From Berberis thunbergii (taxonomy: Eukaryota; Streptophyta; Magnoliopsida; Ranunculales; Berberidaceae): a DNA stretch of 64,000 nt. Under the pieces are notes generated by a model. The model made no database searches. It had not been told where the DNA came from and saw nothing but the letters and a program-made list of their open reading frames with translations. The translations under genes and the position numbers were made by a program. The stretch spans positions 169,354 through 233,353 of the forward strand of contig QNQO01005766.1 of assembly GCA_003290165.1 (NCBI GenBank). Reading direction: 5' to 3'. Below are positions 10,871 through 21,982 of this stretch, in pieces (within the stretch, counting starts at the first letter, position 1; each line of letters begins with the position of its first letter).

Positions 10871-12285
10871 GAACCAACAAATCCGTCACATCTGTGGTTG
10901 GGGTTCTTTCTAGTCTGATGGATCCTAAAGCAATTGGACTTATTATTATTATTATTTATTAATTTAGAATCTCTTATTGGATATTGATTGTTTACCGCAC
11001 CATTTCCCCTTTTTGATATTATCACTTCCACCTTTTTGTCTAACACTACCACCTGCTATTTGACACAACCAATATAAATTATAAATTCTCAAAAAAATTT
11101 CTCTCTCGACTCTCAACAGATTTTCCCCACTCTCAAAATTTTAATTCATCTTCCCTCCCTCTCCCACTACTCTCTACTCTTTCTCCCACCGTTTCTCTAC
11201 TTTCTTTCCCTCTAAAGCAAACGAAAGGCAAACAAAATGAGTGGTTATCTGCGTGAAAACTTGTGTGTGCGATTTGGTGAAACGAAATGTTGTGTATGCT
11301 ATTTGGTGTGAGTTGGTGATTGTCCATGCGATTTTGTGTGAGTTGGTGACTATATGTGTGTGACTGCTTGTGTGATTGAATTGTTGACTGTGTGCAACCG
11401 ATAGTGTGTTGCGACATTGTTGGGTGGCTGGTTGCTGACTGTCTAAAAGCTCGTTTGCTCAAAAATCGCATTCAAGTAATTTGAAATCGAACTAGTAATC
11501 GCACTAAAAATTGATTGCTCCTAAAACAACCGTCCACACATAGGTTTATGTGAAACGTCAAATCGCACTCACCTGGATCCCTTTATCTGGTTCGAAGAGA
11601 CCCATGTGATTTGCAATTTGCACTCGCCTGCGCAAGTCTTTTTATTTGATTCTCACATAACCCTGTGTGATGCCAAATTTTGCAAAGAAATGTAATTTAC
11701 ATTGTTATTTTAATGTTCAGATAATGGATAATTTATTTATTTTTCAATGTTCAATATGACAAAGGCGAACAAGGATGTTGTGTCTTCTTTGGTTGGTGAT
11801 GGCGGCAGTGATGATCTAGTCTATAGACGGCCAATGAAGGTGTCTAGCCGAAATGTGATAGCGGAAAAGGTTAAACAAGATATGGAAGAGAGGAAAAAAA
11901 TTCAACAACAGATGATGGAAAAGAATTGGCAAAAAAGAGGATAGAGGATGTAGTGAAAAACGAATTTATTGATCAAGATAAAGCAACAAGATGAGTAATC
12001 TACTAGCAAAGCCAAGGTGGTTTGGATGGTAAGGGTATTGTACCATGAAGGTGAGTAACATGGGTATTCAATAAATGGAATATAAATTATATATTAATGA
12101 CATTTAATAATTGAAAGCATACAATTCATCCATAAATACAAAAGCAGTGACATCTTTGACAAACGGATCATCTTATGTCACCAAAACAAATATTGCTTCT
12201 TCAAATCAGCATATTGGTATATCTATACATATCAGTCGTATAAAAAATCACGCATGCGTGCATCAATCCAATAAACCAATTGATG
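10871..12285. other. Intergenic; one small unassigned ORF
   Basis: Contains a TTATTATTATTATTTATTAA stretch, a pyrimidine-rich stretch (11095-11215) and GTGTGAGTTGGTGA repeats (11290-11400) that create a Gln/His/Ser-rich minus ORF. The only ORF with ordinary composition is at 11747-11944. I see no gene family here. Confidence 0.45.
11747..11944 (+). CDS. Unrecognised 65-aa ORF
   Basis: A short ATG ORF with a mixed N-terminal half (ANKDVVSSLVGDGGSDDLVY) and a charged Lys/Glu/Gln-rich C-terminal half (EKVKQDMEERKKIQQQMMEK) that would form a helix. It ends at a stop before AT-rich DNA. I do not recognise a family. It could be a piece of a transposon-encoded or host protein, or chance. Confidence 0.2.
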   Translation: MFNMTKANKDVVSSLVGDGGSDDLVYRRPMKVSSRNVIAEKVKQDMEERKKIQQQMMEKNWQKRG

Positions 12286-12290
12286 TAGTC

Positions 12291-12983
12291 TAATGATACA
12301 CCAAAACGGTCTCGGCTTTACGCCAAACACGTGTCATGATGATCTTGAGGAAAAGATAGATATATGCCCTAACATCAGCTTGACACCGATTCGGCCCGTG
12401 TGATTCTAAACCCGCCCAATGCAATCCGCCAAACGGACCCTAATTCTTACAACCTGTTAGGCCCACATGTCACAACTATCCTCAATATCAGTAAGCTCTG
12501 TTAAGGCAAGTATCTCGAGGATCAGCTTCAGACAGACAATTACAATGGCTATTTGCTTCTAACTAGGAAACATATTCTATAGTATGTATCATATATGAAG
12601 ACTTCCACCTACAAAATACTCTCGGAATGGGAACTATCTCCCGCGTATCTAGGAGCACATGGCTAACATGAAAATTTTCCTCCACGGCACAACTCCTAAT
12701 TAGAAAATGATCTCCACGAAGATCTTTTTTCCTAAACTACACCATCGATGGCCTGGTTGAACCAGAACTCCTGTACTATAAGTAAGACACAGGGTTGGTA
12801 AGCTAAGGTCTACTACAAATTCCTTTTTTTACAACATTACACCTTCCTCAAATCCCTGTCTGACTTTAGCATTGGAGGGTCATCGACCACCACAATGGGG
12901 GTTCGTGGCTTACGTGCATTCCTTGTGCAGGTCGGCAAGTTTTCAAGTCAAGGTTAGAGCAAGGAGTGGAAAATGACTGCACA
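12291..12983 (+). repeat. 5' LTR of gypsy A
   Basis: Starts TAATGATACACC (the 3' copy has TGATGATACACC) and ends TGACTGCACA. It shares ordered blocks with the 3' LTR, including CACGTGTCATGATGATC, GGCAAGTATCTCGAGGATCA and GTGGAAAATGACTGCA. Confidence 0.9.
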
Positions 12984-12984
12984 G

Positions 12985-13003
12985 TTTGGCGTCGTCCATG
13001 GGG
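12985..13003 (+). other. Primer-binding site of gypsy A
   Basis: TTTGGCGTCGTCCATGGGG begins one base after the LTR end. It is the same motif and position as in gypsy B (48226). The primer tRNA was not identified. Confidence 0.6.
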
Positions 13004-13005
13004 AC

Positions 13006-13600
13006 CGACAAAGTTCCTAACCTTTTATTAGCATCATCTCTCTTCAAAATACTAAGAGATGGCGGCCACCATATCATACAACAATGGAGAACGTGGGGAA
13101 ACGCCGGACGCTCAGTCTGGTACTACTTTATCGCTCTAGACGGTGCAAATAACACGCAGGCATCAAGCTGACACTCCCGAAATAGCAGCAGCGCCGATAG
13201 ACCCCGAATCGGATCCAATATCACCTTTTATACGTCAAGTCTCGTTGACAATGAAAACGCTCAGATCGATGAAGTAGAAGCCTGACGAGACACTGAAAGC
13301 ATATCTAACTCGCTTCAGCAGTGATCTAAACGCCGTCAACGTTTCAACGATACGACGGTAGTCTCAGCTTTCATCAACGGTCTAGGGAAGGGTAAGTTAT
13401 ATAACTTCCTGACCCTGGACCCACCAGCCAATATGACAGACTTGGCAAGGGAGATGCAGAGCTACATCGCCCTAGAAAAATAGCATGCAACTAGGACCAA
13501 AGTTGAGCCCAGAGATAAATCAGTCGACAGGATATGTGTGTTTCACGATGCCCATTCCGAGTCCGAACTATCTAATAGGTCCAGGAAAAAACCCTCAGAG
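13006..13600 (+). pseudogene. gag remnant of gypsy A
   Basis: Recognisable pieces are ETLKAYLTRFSSDLNAVN (about 13290), VVSAFINGLGKGKLYNFLTL then PPANMTDLAREMQSYIALEK (about 13360-13480), and a degenerate knuckle region with CVFHDAHSESE (about 13535). The conserved upstream core (the FDGTxDPxxHLxxF region) is absent, so there is an internal deletion relative to gypsy B. Frameshifts occur between pieces. Confidence 0.7.
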
Positions 13601-13639
13601 GTATGAGGATCCAAGCAATACGCGGTGAACAGCTAGTCC

Positions 13640-14378
13640 CGCATGCTCAGAAGCACGGGATCACTCCGCGCCTCTAGCGTTTACGGAAGAAGACCTCCAG
13701 GGCATACAACTCCCACACAATGATGCCCTGGTAGTAACAATCTCTTTGGCAAGTTGGGAAGTAAGGATATCCTTGGTGGACACTGGGAACTCATTGAACG
13801 TCACATTTCTCCGCACGTCCCACAACATGCAACTAGAGGAGAAAACATTGACCCCCGATAATAGTCTGATGATCGATTTCAGTGGCGAAAAGTGATTCTC
13901 TGTGGGGTAGATATGACTGACGATAATAACAGGGGAGAAGCCAACTCAAAAAACCCTGTTTCAAGAATTCATAGTGATCGATGCACCTTCGACATATAAT
14001 GCGCTCCTGGGGAGACCTGAATACACCAATTGGGAGCGGCAACCTCCAATTTACACCAGTGCATCAAGTATTCGACAAACCAAGCGCTTGGGACACTAAG
14101 AGGCAACCAAATAGTAGCCAGAGAATGCCAGTACATGATGATACTGCCACCAAGTGATTCTCAATTGTCGGCTGGCCCCGCGACTAAGATAGCTCTCTAT
14201 CCTAACCAAGCAGTAGGGGAAGAGCAACCTATCCCAAGCGATGAGGGTCCAGTAAGCCCTCGAGGTAGGCCCAATGTCAGCCAACCAAAGGAAGAAACCA
14301 TCATGGTCTACCTAAACAACCCTCTCAACAACAGGGTTATCCAAATAGGTTCCCGCTTGAGCAAAGACTTGGCGTAGC
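13640..14378 (+). pseudogene. Aspartic protease and pre-RT linker of gypsy A
   Basis: Reads NDALVVTISLASWEVRISLV followed by DTGNSLNV (catalytic DTG present), then FIVIDAPSTYNALLGRPEY. After a frame change come SNLHQCIKYSTNQALGTLRG and ARECQY. This is the order of a plant gypsy retropepsin. The linker 14160-14378 (DEGPVSPRGRP...) leads into RT. Several stops break the frame. Confidence 0.75.
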
Positions 14379-15200
14379 AACTCACGAAGGTGCTACAGCA
14401 GAATCAATACATTTTTGCTTGGACCATGTGAGACATGACAGGAATAACCCATCAATAATAACCCATCGTCTGGAGGTAGACCCCACGAGGAAAACCATAC
14501 GACAAAAGAAGTGGCACGTGGTACTCAAGAGAAACACTATCATAAACGAGGAGGTGCAACGTTTACTCAATACAGACATGATTAATGAAGCATGATACCC
14601 ATACTGGCTGGCGAACAACATTCTTGTAAGAAGAAAAATGGGAAATGGAGGTGTGTGTAGACTACACAGACCTAAACAAAACTTGCCTGAAGGACAACTT
14701 CTCACTCCCCTGCATTGATCAGATCGTGGACGCCACGTCCATACATAACTTACTAAGTTTCATTGACGCCTACTCAGGCAACAATCGACTATTGATGCAC
14801 CCACCGGATCAAGAAAATACATCATTCGTAACTGAAACAGGGATATATTGTTATAGAGTGATGTTGTTTGCCTTAAAGAATGTAGGTGACACCTATCAAT
14901 GACTGGTAAACCAGATGTTTAAAGGACATATCGACATGAACATGGATTTCTACATCGACGATATGCTGGTCAAGAGCCTACGTAGGCCCGACCATGTAAG
15001 AGACTTCACTGAAGCGTTTAACTAGCTTAGGAAATACCAGATGAAGCTCAACCCACAGAAGTATACATTCGGAGATGAGTCTGGAAAATTCTTAGGCTAT
15101 ATAGTAAACGAGAGAGGGATCGAGGTTGACACAAAGCAGATTTAGGCCCTTCTCGACATGTAAGCCCCCACCAGCATCAAAAACGTTTAGAGCCTGACTG
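14379..15200 (+). pseudogene. Reverse transcriptase of gypsy A (broken)
   Basis: Pieces in order: NQYIFAWTM, CVDYTDLNKTCLKDNFSLPC, IDQIVDATS, LLSFIDAYSGNN, FVTETGIYCYRVMLFALKN, the active-site box FYIDDMLVKSLRRPDHV (near 14950), KLNPQKYTFGDESGKFLGY. The polymerase Asp pair is present. There are at least six in-frame stops or frameshifts. Confidence 0.85.
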
Positions 15201-15434
15201 GGAGGGTAGCCGCACTCAATGGGTCTTGCGCTTCGACGGATCATCGAAGGGGAAAGCAAGCGGAGCTGGGATCACACTCCGCTCCTCCAGCGGCTTCACC
15301 CTCGAAAATCCATCAAATTTGACTTCTCTGCTTCAAACAATAAGGCCGTATACGAAGCCCTCCTGTCTGGCCTAAAGCTAGTCTTGGGGATCAAGATAGA
15401 TCACCAATGGCATATAGTGACTCAAGACTGGTAG
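15201..15434 (+). pseudogene. Tat-type RNase H, 5' half (split by insertion)
   Basis: WVLRFDGSSKGKASGAGITL, then SASNNKAVYEALLSGLKLVL, is the second (archaeal-like) RNase H of Tat retrotransposons, with the first catalytic Asp in FDGSS and the Glu in AVYEAL. The frame runs up to a codon that is cut by the 15435 insertion. Joining base 15434 to 19205 restores the motif DSRLVVNQV. Confidence 0.85.
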
Positions 15435-17774
15435 TGTCACGCCCCGATTTTCGAGAAAAACGAAAATCCTAAAATCCACGTAGGATTATCCGTTTCCCCA
15501 AAACTCGGGACGTGAAATTCAATAACAACAGAAACATTTAGCAGCAATGACAAAATATAGTTTAGAAAATAGAACAAACTAAAATTTTTAATAAAGCTCT
15601 AACCATGAAAATTTGACGTCGCTAGCCCCACTAGCGGAACTCCCGTATCGCTGCTCAAATGTCTCTGAACCTGAAAAGCTAATCGGCTACATTCCCAAAG
15701 GAATGTACCCAAGAAGCAAAAGCTCACTTGGGTCAGCAATAAAGCTGGTGTGAGAAATCTTCATGCCAAAAATCAATAAAATCGCACGTGATAAACCTCA
15801 AGCTAAACACAAACAACAAACCATCACACCAATAGGTAGTTCCTCAACGAGGCAAAGGTGTGATGCAAGAAAAACACAGTCCAAAGAATTTTAGTTCCTC
15901 TACGAGGCAATCATATCATCATCCTAACATGTAAATATGCATTTACCTGTACTTACCCTATAGGAGTTGACTATGGCAAGTCGGACCTGCAGAAATATTA
16001 GTGGACTTGCCATCCTGCATAAAAAGGATTAGAAACAATGCAACATCATTTATTCTTTTTATTTGAATTCGGTTCATCTTTTTAACGGATTGATCACTTA
16101 GACGATACCACATTCGCACCACCTCCGTGCCGAACATACATGCCCGTATGCCTCTCTCATATAAAGGAGGACTACTCCGTCATCCATGCCTAAGTGGGGA
16201 CATCACATACAGGCATGCATCGCGGATACCCCTAACTATATGAGTACCAAAAGCCACCCTTGGGCTATCAATGTGCATAAACTCACGTCACATTTTTGAC
16301 GGATAAATATCAAAGCCTATTTTAGGCATACAAACTCACCACATTTCCGCAAGACTAACCCGAAGGTTATTTTAGTTTCTCTAGTAAGAAATGGGTGCCC
16401 CAACTCCGCAAGACGACCCGCAGGTCATTTAGTTTCTCTAGTAAGAGAGGGGAAAATTATAAACAAAAGAGATGTGGTAGTTCTAAGTGATACAAGCCCA
16501 AGTGGTTTATATTTTCAGAAATCAAGGATTTCCAATATCATTTATTTTTGATAATTCAATATTCCTCCACAATGACATTTTGTCATTCGTAAATTGATTC
16601 ACAATCTATCCACCCACATTTTTGGGGAAAACATAGCATATTCATTAATCATGCTCTATAACAGCATGACAATCAAGTCATTCATTGATTCAAATAACCA
16701 AATTCTTCATAATGCATAAACAAGTCGACATGCATGATAATACCAATCTCCAAATTAATCACAATGCATTAATATTCACCAACCATTCACATCTCAAGCA
16801 TCACTATTAACTTAGAATATGAAAACATAGTTACGAGCTACTAACTGTAGTCTAACCAAGCCAAACAAATTCATATCTAATAGCCTTTCTTAAACAGTTA
16901 ATTCGGTGTGAGCTAACTTAGCTTACAGTGCATTAATAAGAAATACGACATTCAATATACCCAAATGCTAAACAAAATGTGGGAGATTGTCTCACATCAT
17001 AATCAAGTCCTACTAAGAAGTAATTGTACAATGGAAAACCAACCACACTTTAGTAGTAGCCATTAGAAGATCTAACCACTTACCATGACCTTGCGACATG
17101 ATGACAATGACCTACTCTATGATATTGATCATAAATTAATAAAAATAGTAAAATAGAATTTTTGCTTCAAAAACAACGTGTAATCCTCCTCTCTGTCCCA
17201 CTCTTATTCTTGTACTAAAATTACTTGTTCACAAGCAAAACTTACAAAAGAGTGACAGGTCCTTGATTACGCAAGAACACTGCATTGTGACTATCTGTCA
17301 AAGTTTATCCAATGACTTACAACAAATTTATGATCATCGATAGATTCATCAAGTATTAACTCATGTCAAGGGCAACCCTTCGTAACCCATCACTAATACA
17401 AACACTCTATTCGATGTTGCACATTCCAAAACCCTAAATACCCATCACAGAATTCAAACACAAACATTGCAAAGAAACATGAACAAAATGCACCAAGAAA
17501 ACAAACCCATTCCCACAGGCAAGACCCATTCTATTTTTGTAAATTGGGGATATTATATTTTCAAGAAACAACATGAACTAGCCACCAAATCAACCAATCA
17601 AACAATCCAACAACAGATTATCTAAAAATGTACTATTTAATATATACTCTACTCATCAAAAGACAAAAAGTGGAACAAGAAACAAGTAACACAACATAGG
17701 CAAACTGATAGAAAAGAAGGACTCAAAGTAGAAGAGAAAGAAATGAAAAAACTCACAGTAAAAAGGAAAGGATG

Positions 17775-17950
17775 AAGACAACTCACCGGTTTCGCAAAGA
17801 AACCACGCAATAACCCTTCATAGTCAACGCCATCACAAAAATTCAAATCAATCTCTTCAAAACGGATTCCAAGAACAAGTGCTCTTAGCTCTGCAGGAGA
17901 CAAACGTTCATCTGAATTCTCATCGATTGTCTTGACCAACAATACCGCAA
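17775..17950 (-). pseudogene. Captured EF-hand fragment (Na+/Ca2+ exchanger NCL-like)
   Basis: Reads VKTIDENSDERLSPAELRAL then VLGIRFEEIDLN, the calcium-loop pattern (D-E-N-S-D-x-x-L-x-x-x-E) and following helix of plant NCL-type exchangers. The family assignment rests on the ELRAL...GIRFEEIDL run. After DLN the similarity is lost. A GTGAGT splice-donor-like site follows near 17787, with T-rich sequence after it, so the captured DNA may be genomic. It overlaps the DUF3411 fragment end in a different frame. Confidence 0.55.
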
Positions 17951-18354
17951 CCAAATCCAACTATTGCATATGAAATTCCCTTATAAAAGTATGTTCTAAT
18001 CCGTTGCTGAACAGTGAACCTACATCCTGGTCGTTCCGCTTCAAACACACTACTGGGCAAAGCTCCATAAGCATGTTGTAAGCGACCAAGAAATCCTGTT
18101 GATAGAGATGGCTGTCCAACGCGAACATAGGGTGCTAATAAACCAACTAGGGCAACATTAACAACCACCCCAACTAAAAGTTCAGCGACATATAACTCAA
18201 ATTCTGCCCAAAAGTCCTTCCCCCTCTTTTGGACTTCCACAAGTGTTGCACAACAAGCATCAATAACAATCTCTGTTCCAATTTTAAACAGGAAAACAGG
18301 ATCAGCAAGCATTCGGTTCCGAAGCAAAACACAAGATTTCATTGCAAATCCCAA
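17945..18354 (-). pseudogene. Captured RETICULATA-related (DUF3411) gene fragment
   Basis: An open frame of about 135 codons without stops. Key strings are LLRNRMLADPVFLFKIGTEI, EVQKRGKDFWAEFELYVAEL, LVGLLAPYVRVGQPS, ALPSSVFEAERPGCRF and QRIRTYFYKGISYAIVGFGC. These are the signature blocks of plant chloroplast-membrane RETICULATA-RELATED proteins. The N-terminal transit region and the rest of the domain are missing. The frame breaks at about 17945, where it joins an unrelated EF-hand piece. The absence of stops suggests recent capture or selection. Host proteins of this family affect leaf mesophyll and amino-acid homeostasis. Confidence 0.8.
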
Positions 18355-19027
18355 AGGCTAAACTGACCCCTCCATCTTCAGATTGAAGAATCAAACAATA
18401 AACCAATATCCAGATCTTAAATTGATCCAAAAACCCCATTATGAACCAATTTATGAATCGATTTCTCTCAGATCTGGAGAACCCCAGATATCAAAATGGG
18501 GTGACAAGCCAAGATCTAGAAGGAGATACGATCCGAAGAAGATATGATCCGAAGAAGCCGAGATTCTTCTTGAGATTTCACTTTCAGTGTTGGCTGTCTA
18601 TTTTACAAAAACGAGGGAAGAAACTGTGATAAACAGAGGAGGAGCATTGAAAGCTCTGTTGTATTTGGAGATATAAGAAGAAGAAGAAAGGAAGGATTTA
18701 GGGCAAATCACAGAGAGATTGCAACAGCAACAACACAGGTATTGCTTCTTCCTTTTTCCTCTTCTTCTTCTTCTCCTTCCCTTCTCTTTTTCTTCCCTCT
18801 TCTTTTCAGAGACGGTCGGCCTCTCGTGTTGATCGCCGTGTTGTGAGAACAAAGAAGGAAGCCACCACAAATTACAGAGTTCGTCGCCATTCAAAAACCC
18901 CCTCATCGCAATCTCACAACCACAACTCGCAATCACTCACAGTCCCATCGCCACCATTGATAAGAAAAAAACACAAGGAAGGAAAGGAGAAAAAGAGGAG
19001 AAAGAAAAGAAAAATAGGTTTTCTTCC

Positions 19028-19035
19028 CCTTTATA
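19028..19035 (-). promoter_or_regulatory. TATA box of the long LTR
   Basis: CTATAAAG on minus within CACCCTATAAAGGGGAAG, 165 bp from the LTR start. It would drive transcription toward the captured gene fragments. Confidence 0.5.
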
Positions 19036-19199
19036 GGGTGGGTGGTTATTCGCCCCCACTAACATTCTGAGAGCATCCGCCCTTTAACTCACTAAATAAA
19101 ACCCTAAAATTTTGAAATTCACAATCAATTTAATGTAGCCCTATTTTATTTAATTAAAAATAAAATAAATTTTTTTTTATGAAATTGAGGGGTGTTACA

Positions 19200-19400
19200 G
19201 GTAGTCAACCAGGTCAAAGGAGATTTCAACAGCAAGGGCCCCCGTATGATATCCTGGTGTGACAAGGTACTTGGCGTAATGAGTGGGTTCAAGAGGTGCG
19301 AGCTCATACAGTGTCCTCGAGACGACAACAAAAAAGTTGACACGCTAGCCAAAAAGGCCTCAGCCTCTGACGAAGTCTCAAGCGACCTCATCGAATACCA
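19200..19400 (+). pseudogene. Tat-type RNase H, 3' half
   Basis: Continues VVNQVKGDFNSKGPRMISW then KVLGVMSGFKRCELIQCPRD, DNKKVDTLAKKASA, matching the C-terminal half of the same RNase H, with the last catalytic Asp region in DTLAKKAS. It is uninterrupted here and runs into the linker to integrase. Confidence 0.85.
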
Positions 19401-20640
19401 AAAGCAATCAAGCATCGACGAAGAAGAGCCTAGAGACGCACAACCAAATTGGATGACTTCGATATTAGAATACATTTCAACTGGAGCCCTACCGAACGAG
19501 AAAGTCGAAGCCAGAAGACAAAAAAATAGAGCAGTGAGGTACACTCTCCTAAATGACAAGTCATACAAAAGATCCGTGACAGGGCCTCTGCTTCAATGTT
19601 TGTTACCTTCAGAGGCAAATTCGGTCCTAGGAAGGATTCACAACGGTATATGCGGAAATCATCCGAGTGGAAGAACCCTCACCCACAAAGCTTTGACTCT
19701 AGGATACTATATTGGTCGACCATGTAGCGAGATGCAAAAGATACTATCCGCAAATGCGACAAGTGTCAGAGGTTCGCGCTGTACACACATATGCATGCTC
19801 AGCCGCTGACACTGATGACTAGTCCGTGGCCATTCGCACAATGGGGAATGGACATCGTCGAATCGTTCCCAACATCAGCCGGTAAAAATTCCTTCTTGTG
19901 GCTATTAACTACTTCACCAAAACCCCTATAAAAAATAGGGCAGGTCCAGATAGAAAGATTCATATGGGCCACCATTAATTGTAGATTTGGCATCCCCAAA
20001 GTATTGGTCAGCGACAACGGAACTCAGTTCGAAGGTATCAATGTTGAAAACTGTGCAAAAGTTTGAATATTATCACCATTTATCCTCGCCAGGGCGCCCC
20101 AAAGCCAACGACCAAGTAGAGGTTACCAACCGAACAATCCTGGAGGCAATAAAAAATAAGCTTGATGCGGCCAAAGGAAAATGGGTTCCAGAGCTACCAG
20201 GGATACTTTGGGTATATCGAACAACTAAAATAATCCCTACAGGATAGACACCTTTCACTCTGGCATACGAGTCAAAAGCTATGGTTCCGGTAGAACTCGA
20301 GGTGCCAACTTTTCGAACTGAAGAGTTTAGACCAAATGGTAACAACGAAGCCTTGTGCGTTGAGCTAGACCTTCTCGATGAAAAACGAGATCTAGCCTTC
20401 GCCAAGATAGTCGCCTACCATCAACGAATGGCACAATACTACAACAAGAAGGTCAAGCCACATGAATTCAAGGTGGGAGAATGGGTACTCAGGAAGACCC
20501 AACAAAACACCAAAGAAGCTGGCGCGGGAAAGTTAAACTCGAAATGGGAATGACCCTATAGAGAACTAAGGTCAACAGGTTGGGAATGTATTGGTTGGAA
20601 GACGCAGCCGGCGACGGGCTTAAACGACCATGGAATGTAG
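19401..20640 (+). pseudogene. Integrase of gypsy A (broken)
   Basis: The linker MTSILEYISTGALPNEKVEA leads to the zinc-binding domain (LLPSEANSVLGRIHNGICGN, then HPSGRTLTHKAL). The catalytic core is scattered in frameshifted pieces (WPFAQWGMDIV-like at 19825; SPGRPKANDQVEVTNRTILE with the DDE Glu region at 20090-20150; ELPGILWVYRTTKIIPTG). The C-terminal GPY/F-type module AQYYNKKVKPHEFKVGEWVL is near 20430. Integration activity is impossible in this state. Confidence 0.85.
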
Positions 20641-20755
20641 ATCATCTCAAAAAATATTATCAATAAAAATATTTTTTTTTACTAGAACTTCAACCATTGT
20701 CCGCTATGGCCCCTGATCATCCCGACGCAACAAGACTCAAATGTCAGCCCCAAAG
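20641..20755. other. Non-coding spacer after pol of gypsy A
   Basis: A T-rich run and the lead-in to the 178-bp repeats. No ORF of note and no antisense ORF like that in gypsy B. Confidence 0.6.
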
Positions 20756-21315
20756 CCTAGTCCGCCGCGCTCGGGCAACAACGGTTGAGGAAGTGGGAGT
20801 CTAATCTGCGCTCACACGCCTGATGACGAGGACTCGCCAATGGATCATTGCTCTCCAATAGACAATGATTACAAAACTTACCAGGTAAGCCTAGTCAGTT
20901 CACGACTGATGACGACGACTTTTGGTGCCCAAAGCCTATTCCGCTGCATGCGGCAACAACAATCAAGGAAGTGGGAGTCTAGTCAGCACTCACACGCCTG
21001 ATGACGACTACTCGCCAAGGGATCATTGCTCTCCAACAGACAATGATCTCTAAACTTACCAGGTAAGCCTAGTCAATTCCCGACTGATGACGATGACTTC
21101 TGATGCCCAACGCCTAGTCCACTGCGCGCGGGCAACAACGACCAAGGAAGTGGAAGTCCAGTCAGTGCTCACATGCCTGATGACGTCGATTTGCCAAAGG
21201 ATCATTGTTCTCCAACAAACAATAATCGCCGAACTTACCAGGTAAGCCTAGTCAGTTCGCGACTGATGACGACGACTTCTGGTGCCCATAGCCTAGTTCG
21301 CTATGCGCGAGCAAC
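20756..21315. repeat. Tandem array, 178-179 bp unit, 3' of pol
   Basis: The anchor GCCTAGTCC (with variants) recurs at 20756, 20934, 21112 and 21291, giving spacings of 178, 178 and 179. Each unit carries CGGGCAACAAC, GAAGTGGGAGTC, GATCATTG and CTTACCAGGTAAGCCTAGTC. The array runs directly into the 3' LTR, which begins in the fourth unit. Confidence 0.9.
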
Positions 21316-21977
21316 TGATGATACACCAAAACGGTCCTGGCTCTATGCTATACACGTGTCATGATGATCTCGAGGAAAATATAGAGATAGGCCCTTAACA
21401 TCAGCCCGACACTGATCCAACCTGTGCTGTTCTACACCCACCCAATGCAGTAGCCAAGCGGACCCTAATTCTTACATCCTGCTAGATCTACCCATAAGCC
21501 CTATTAAGGCAAGTATCTCGAGGATCAGTTCCAGACAGGCAATTCCAGCGGCTCTTTGCTTCCAACTTGGAAATATATTCCAAAGTGTGTATCTTATATG
21601 AAGACTTCCACCTATAGAATACTCTCGAAATAGAAACTATCTCTCGCGTATCTAGGAACATATGGCTAATAGGGAAACTTCCCTCCACAACACTACTCCT
21701 AATTAGAAAAGGATCTTCATGAATATCTTATTCCCTAAACTACACCATCGATGGCTTGGTTGAACTAGGACTCCTGTACTATAAATAAGACACGAGGTTG
21801 GTAAGCTAAGGTACGCTACAAATTCTCTGCTTATAAAATTACACCATTTCAGATTCCTGTCCAACTTTAGCATCAAAATGTCTTCGGCCATCACAACGGT
21901 GGTCCGTGGCTCACGTGCATTCCTTGTGCTGGTCAGCAGGTCAAGGTCAGAGCATGGAGTGGAAAATGACTGCATCA
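21316..21977 (+). repeat. 3' LTR of gypsy A
   Basis: TGATGATACACC ... GACTGCATCA, followed by the duplication TAGTC. It is homologous over its length to 12291-12983 with many substitutions and small indels. Confidence 0.9.
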
Positions 21978-21982
21978 TAGTC

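Larger units (their letters stand above)
15435..19199 (-). mobile_element. 3.77-kb TG...CA insertion: probable long solo LTR with captured host sequence
   Basis: Starts TGTCACGCCCCGATTTTC and ends GAGGGGTGTTACA, with the 5-bp duplication GGTAG on both sides (15430-15434, 19200-19204). Read on minus it begins TGTAACACCCC and ends GGGGCGTGACA, the termini of long plant gypsy LTRs (Tekay/Del-like by appearance). A TATA box (CTATAAAG, minus, 19028-19035) lies 165 bp in. No PBS, PPT or pol is inside, so solo LTR fits best; a large retrotransposon derivative is the alternative. Unusually, two host-gene fragments lie inside in the direction of the promoter. Confidence 0.75.
12291..21977 (+). mobile_element. 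Ty3/gypsy Tat-type retrotransposon A, interrupted
   Basis: LTRs at 12291-12983 and 21316-21977 flank gag, protease, RT, Tat-type RNase H and integrase remnants plus a 3' tandem repeat. The target duplication TAGTC is exact (12286-12290 and 21978-21982). The element is split at 15434/19199 by a 3.77-kb insertion. Its own length without that insertion is about 5.9 kb. Many stops and frameshifts and clearly diverged LTRs indicate an old, inactive copy. Gag lacks its N-terminal core. Confidence 0.9.

Noticed and set aside
11133..11471. 112-aa minus ORF rich in Gln, His and Ser
   Set aside because: Composition follows from GTGTGAGTTGGTGA-type repeats; no start context or family.
18441..19070. Plus-strand ORFs within the long LTR
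   Set aside because: Purine/pyrimidine-biased leader sequence opposite to the LTR promoter; no family.
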